This document shows, in pieces, positions 14,661-14,706 of a DNA stretch of 14,706 nt. The translations under genes were made by a program, and so were the position numbers. Within the stretch, counting starts at the first letter, position 1. Each line of letters begins with the position of its first letter. The stretch covers positions 1 through 14,706 of the forward strand of contig CAYZBM010000055.1 of NCBI GenBank assembly GCA_964476705.1, written 5' to 3'. The DNA is from CAYZBM01 sp964476705 (GTDB lineage: Bacteria; Pseudomonadota; Alphaproteobacteria; Rickettsiales; UBA6187). The notes below the pieces were generated by a model. That model was not told the origin of the DNA. It saw nothing but the letters and a program-made list of their open reading frames with translations, and did no database searches.

Positions 14661-14688
14661 TGAAAAAACATCTTACGATATTTTTTCA
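14661..14688 (+). terminator. Hairpin just after element B, possible terminator
   Basis: TGAAAAAACATC (14661-14672) pairs with GATATTTTTTCA (14677-14688): 11 of 12 pairs, one C-A mismatch, four-base loop TTAC. The T-rich 3' arm makes it terminator-like for the response regulator transcript, although the T-run is inside the stem. The words TGAAAAAACAT and CTTAC also occur in hairpin 2 of the element just upstream, so it may be a degenerate relative. Confidence 0.4.
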
Positions 14689-14706
14689 GTTACAATAATG
14701 AATAAT

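Overview
The window is AT-rich. It carries single-copy housekeeping genes, Sel1-repeat and ankyrin-repeat proteins, a cysteine-poor DksA of the alphaproteobacterial kind, and a PolA with a dead proofreading domain. Together these suggest an alphaproteobacterium, most likely of the Rickettsiales (intracellular or symbiotic). A fliW gene would fit a lineage that kept flagellar genes. The assignment is inferred from gene content; no search was run.

Layout. 39-1988 (minus): two cytosolic Sel1-repeat proteins, the larger one with a recent 135-bp internal tandem duplication. 2071-3485 (minus): the rpsF-rpsR-rplI ribosomal protein operon, closed by a strong hairpin terminator; S18 and L9 carry unusual low-complexity extensions. 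3775-4098 (plus): dgkA, whose stop codon overlaps that of a convergent ankyrin gene (4095-4826, minus). 4912-8993 (minus): polA, a coiled-coil lipoprotein and dksA.

9205-12389 (minus): a tight three-gene operon with a periplasmic retropepsin-like protease first, then an inactive transglutaminase fused to a multi-helix membrane domain, then an ATP-grasp (RimK-related) ligase. This is a conserved but poorly understood proteobacterial set. Its likely logic is peptide or amino-acid ligation in the cytosol coupled across the membrane to a periplasmic protease. A promoter with a palindrome in its spacer sits upstream.

12687-14706: fliW (plus), a tRNA-Ala(GGC) (minus) and a PhoB/OmpR-type response regulator (plus). 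The strongest unexplained signal is here. Two copies of a ~155-bp non-coding element lie in opposite orientations, one beyond the tRNA (13250-13403, minus) and one starting at the regulator's stop codon (14499-14653, plus). The copies share ends and two hairpins. In one hairpin the loop has diverged almost completely, but both substituted stem positions are compensated on the other arm. This points to selection on a folded RNA, or to a palindromic mobile element. No transposase, CRISPR array or phage gene is seen.
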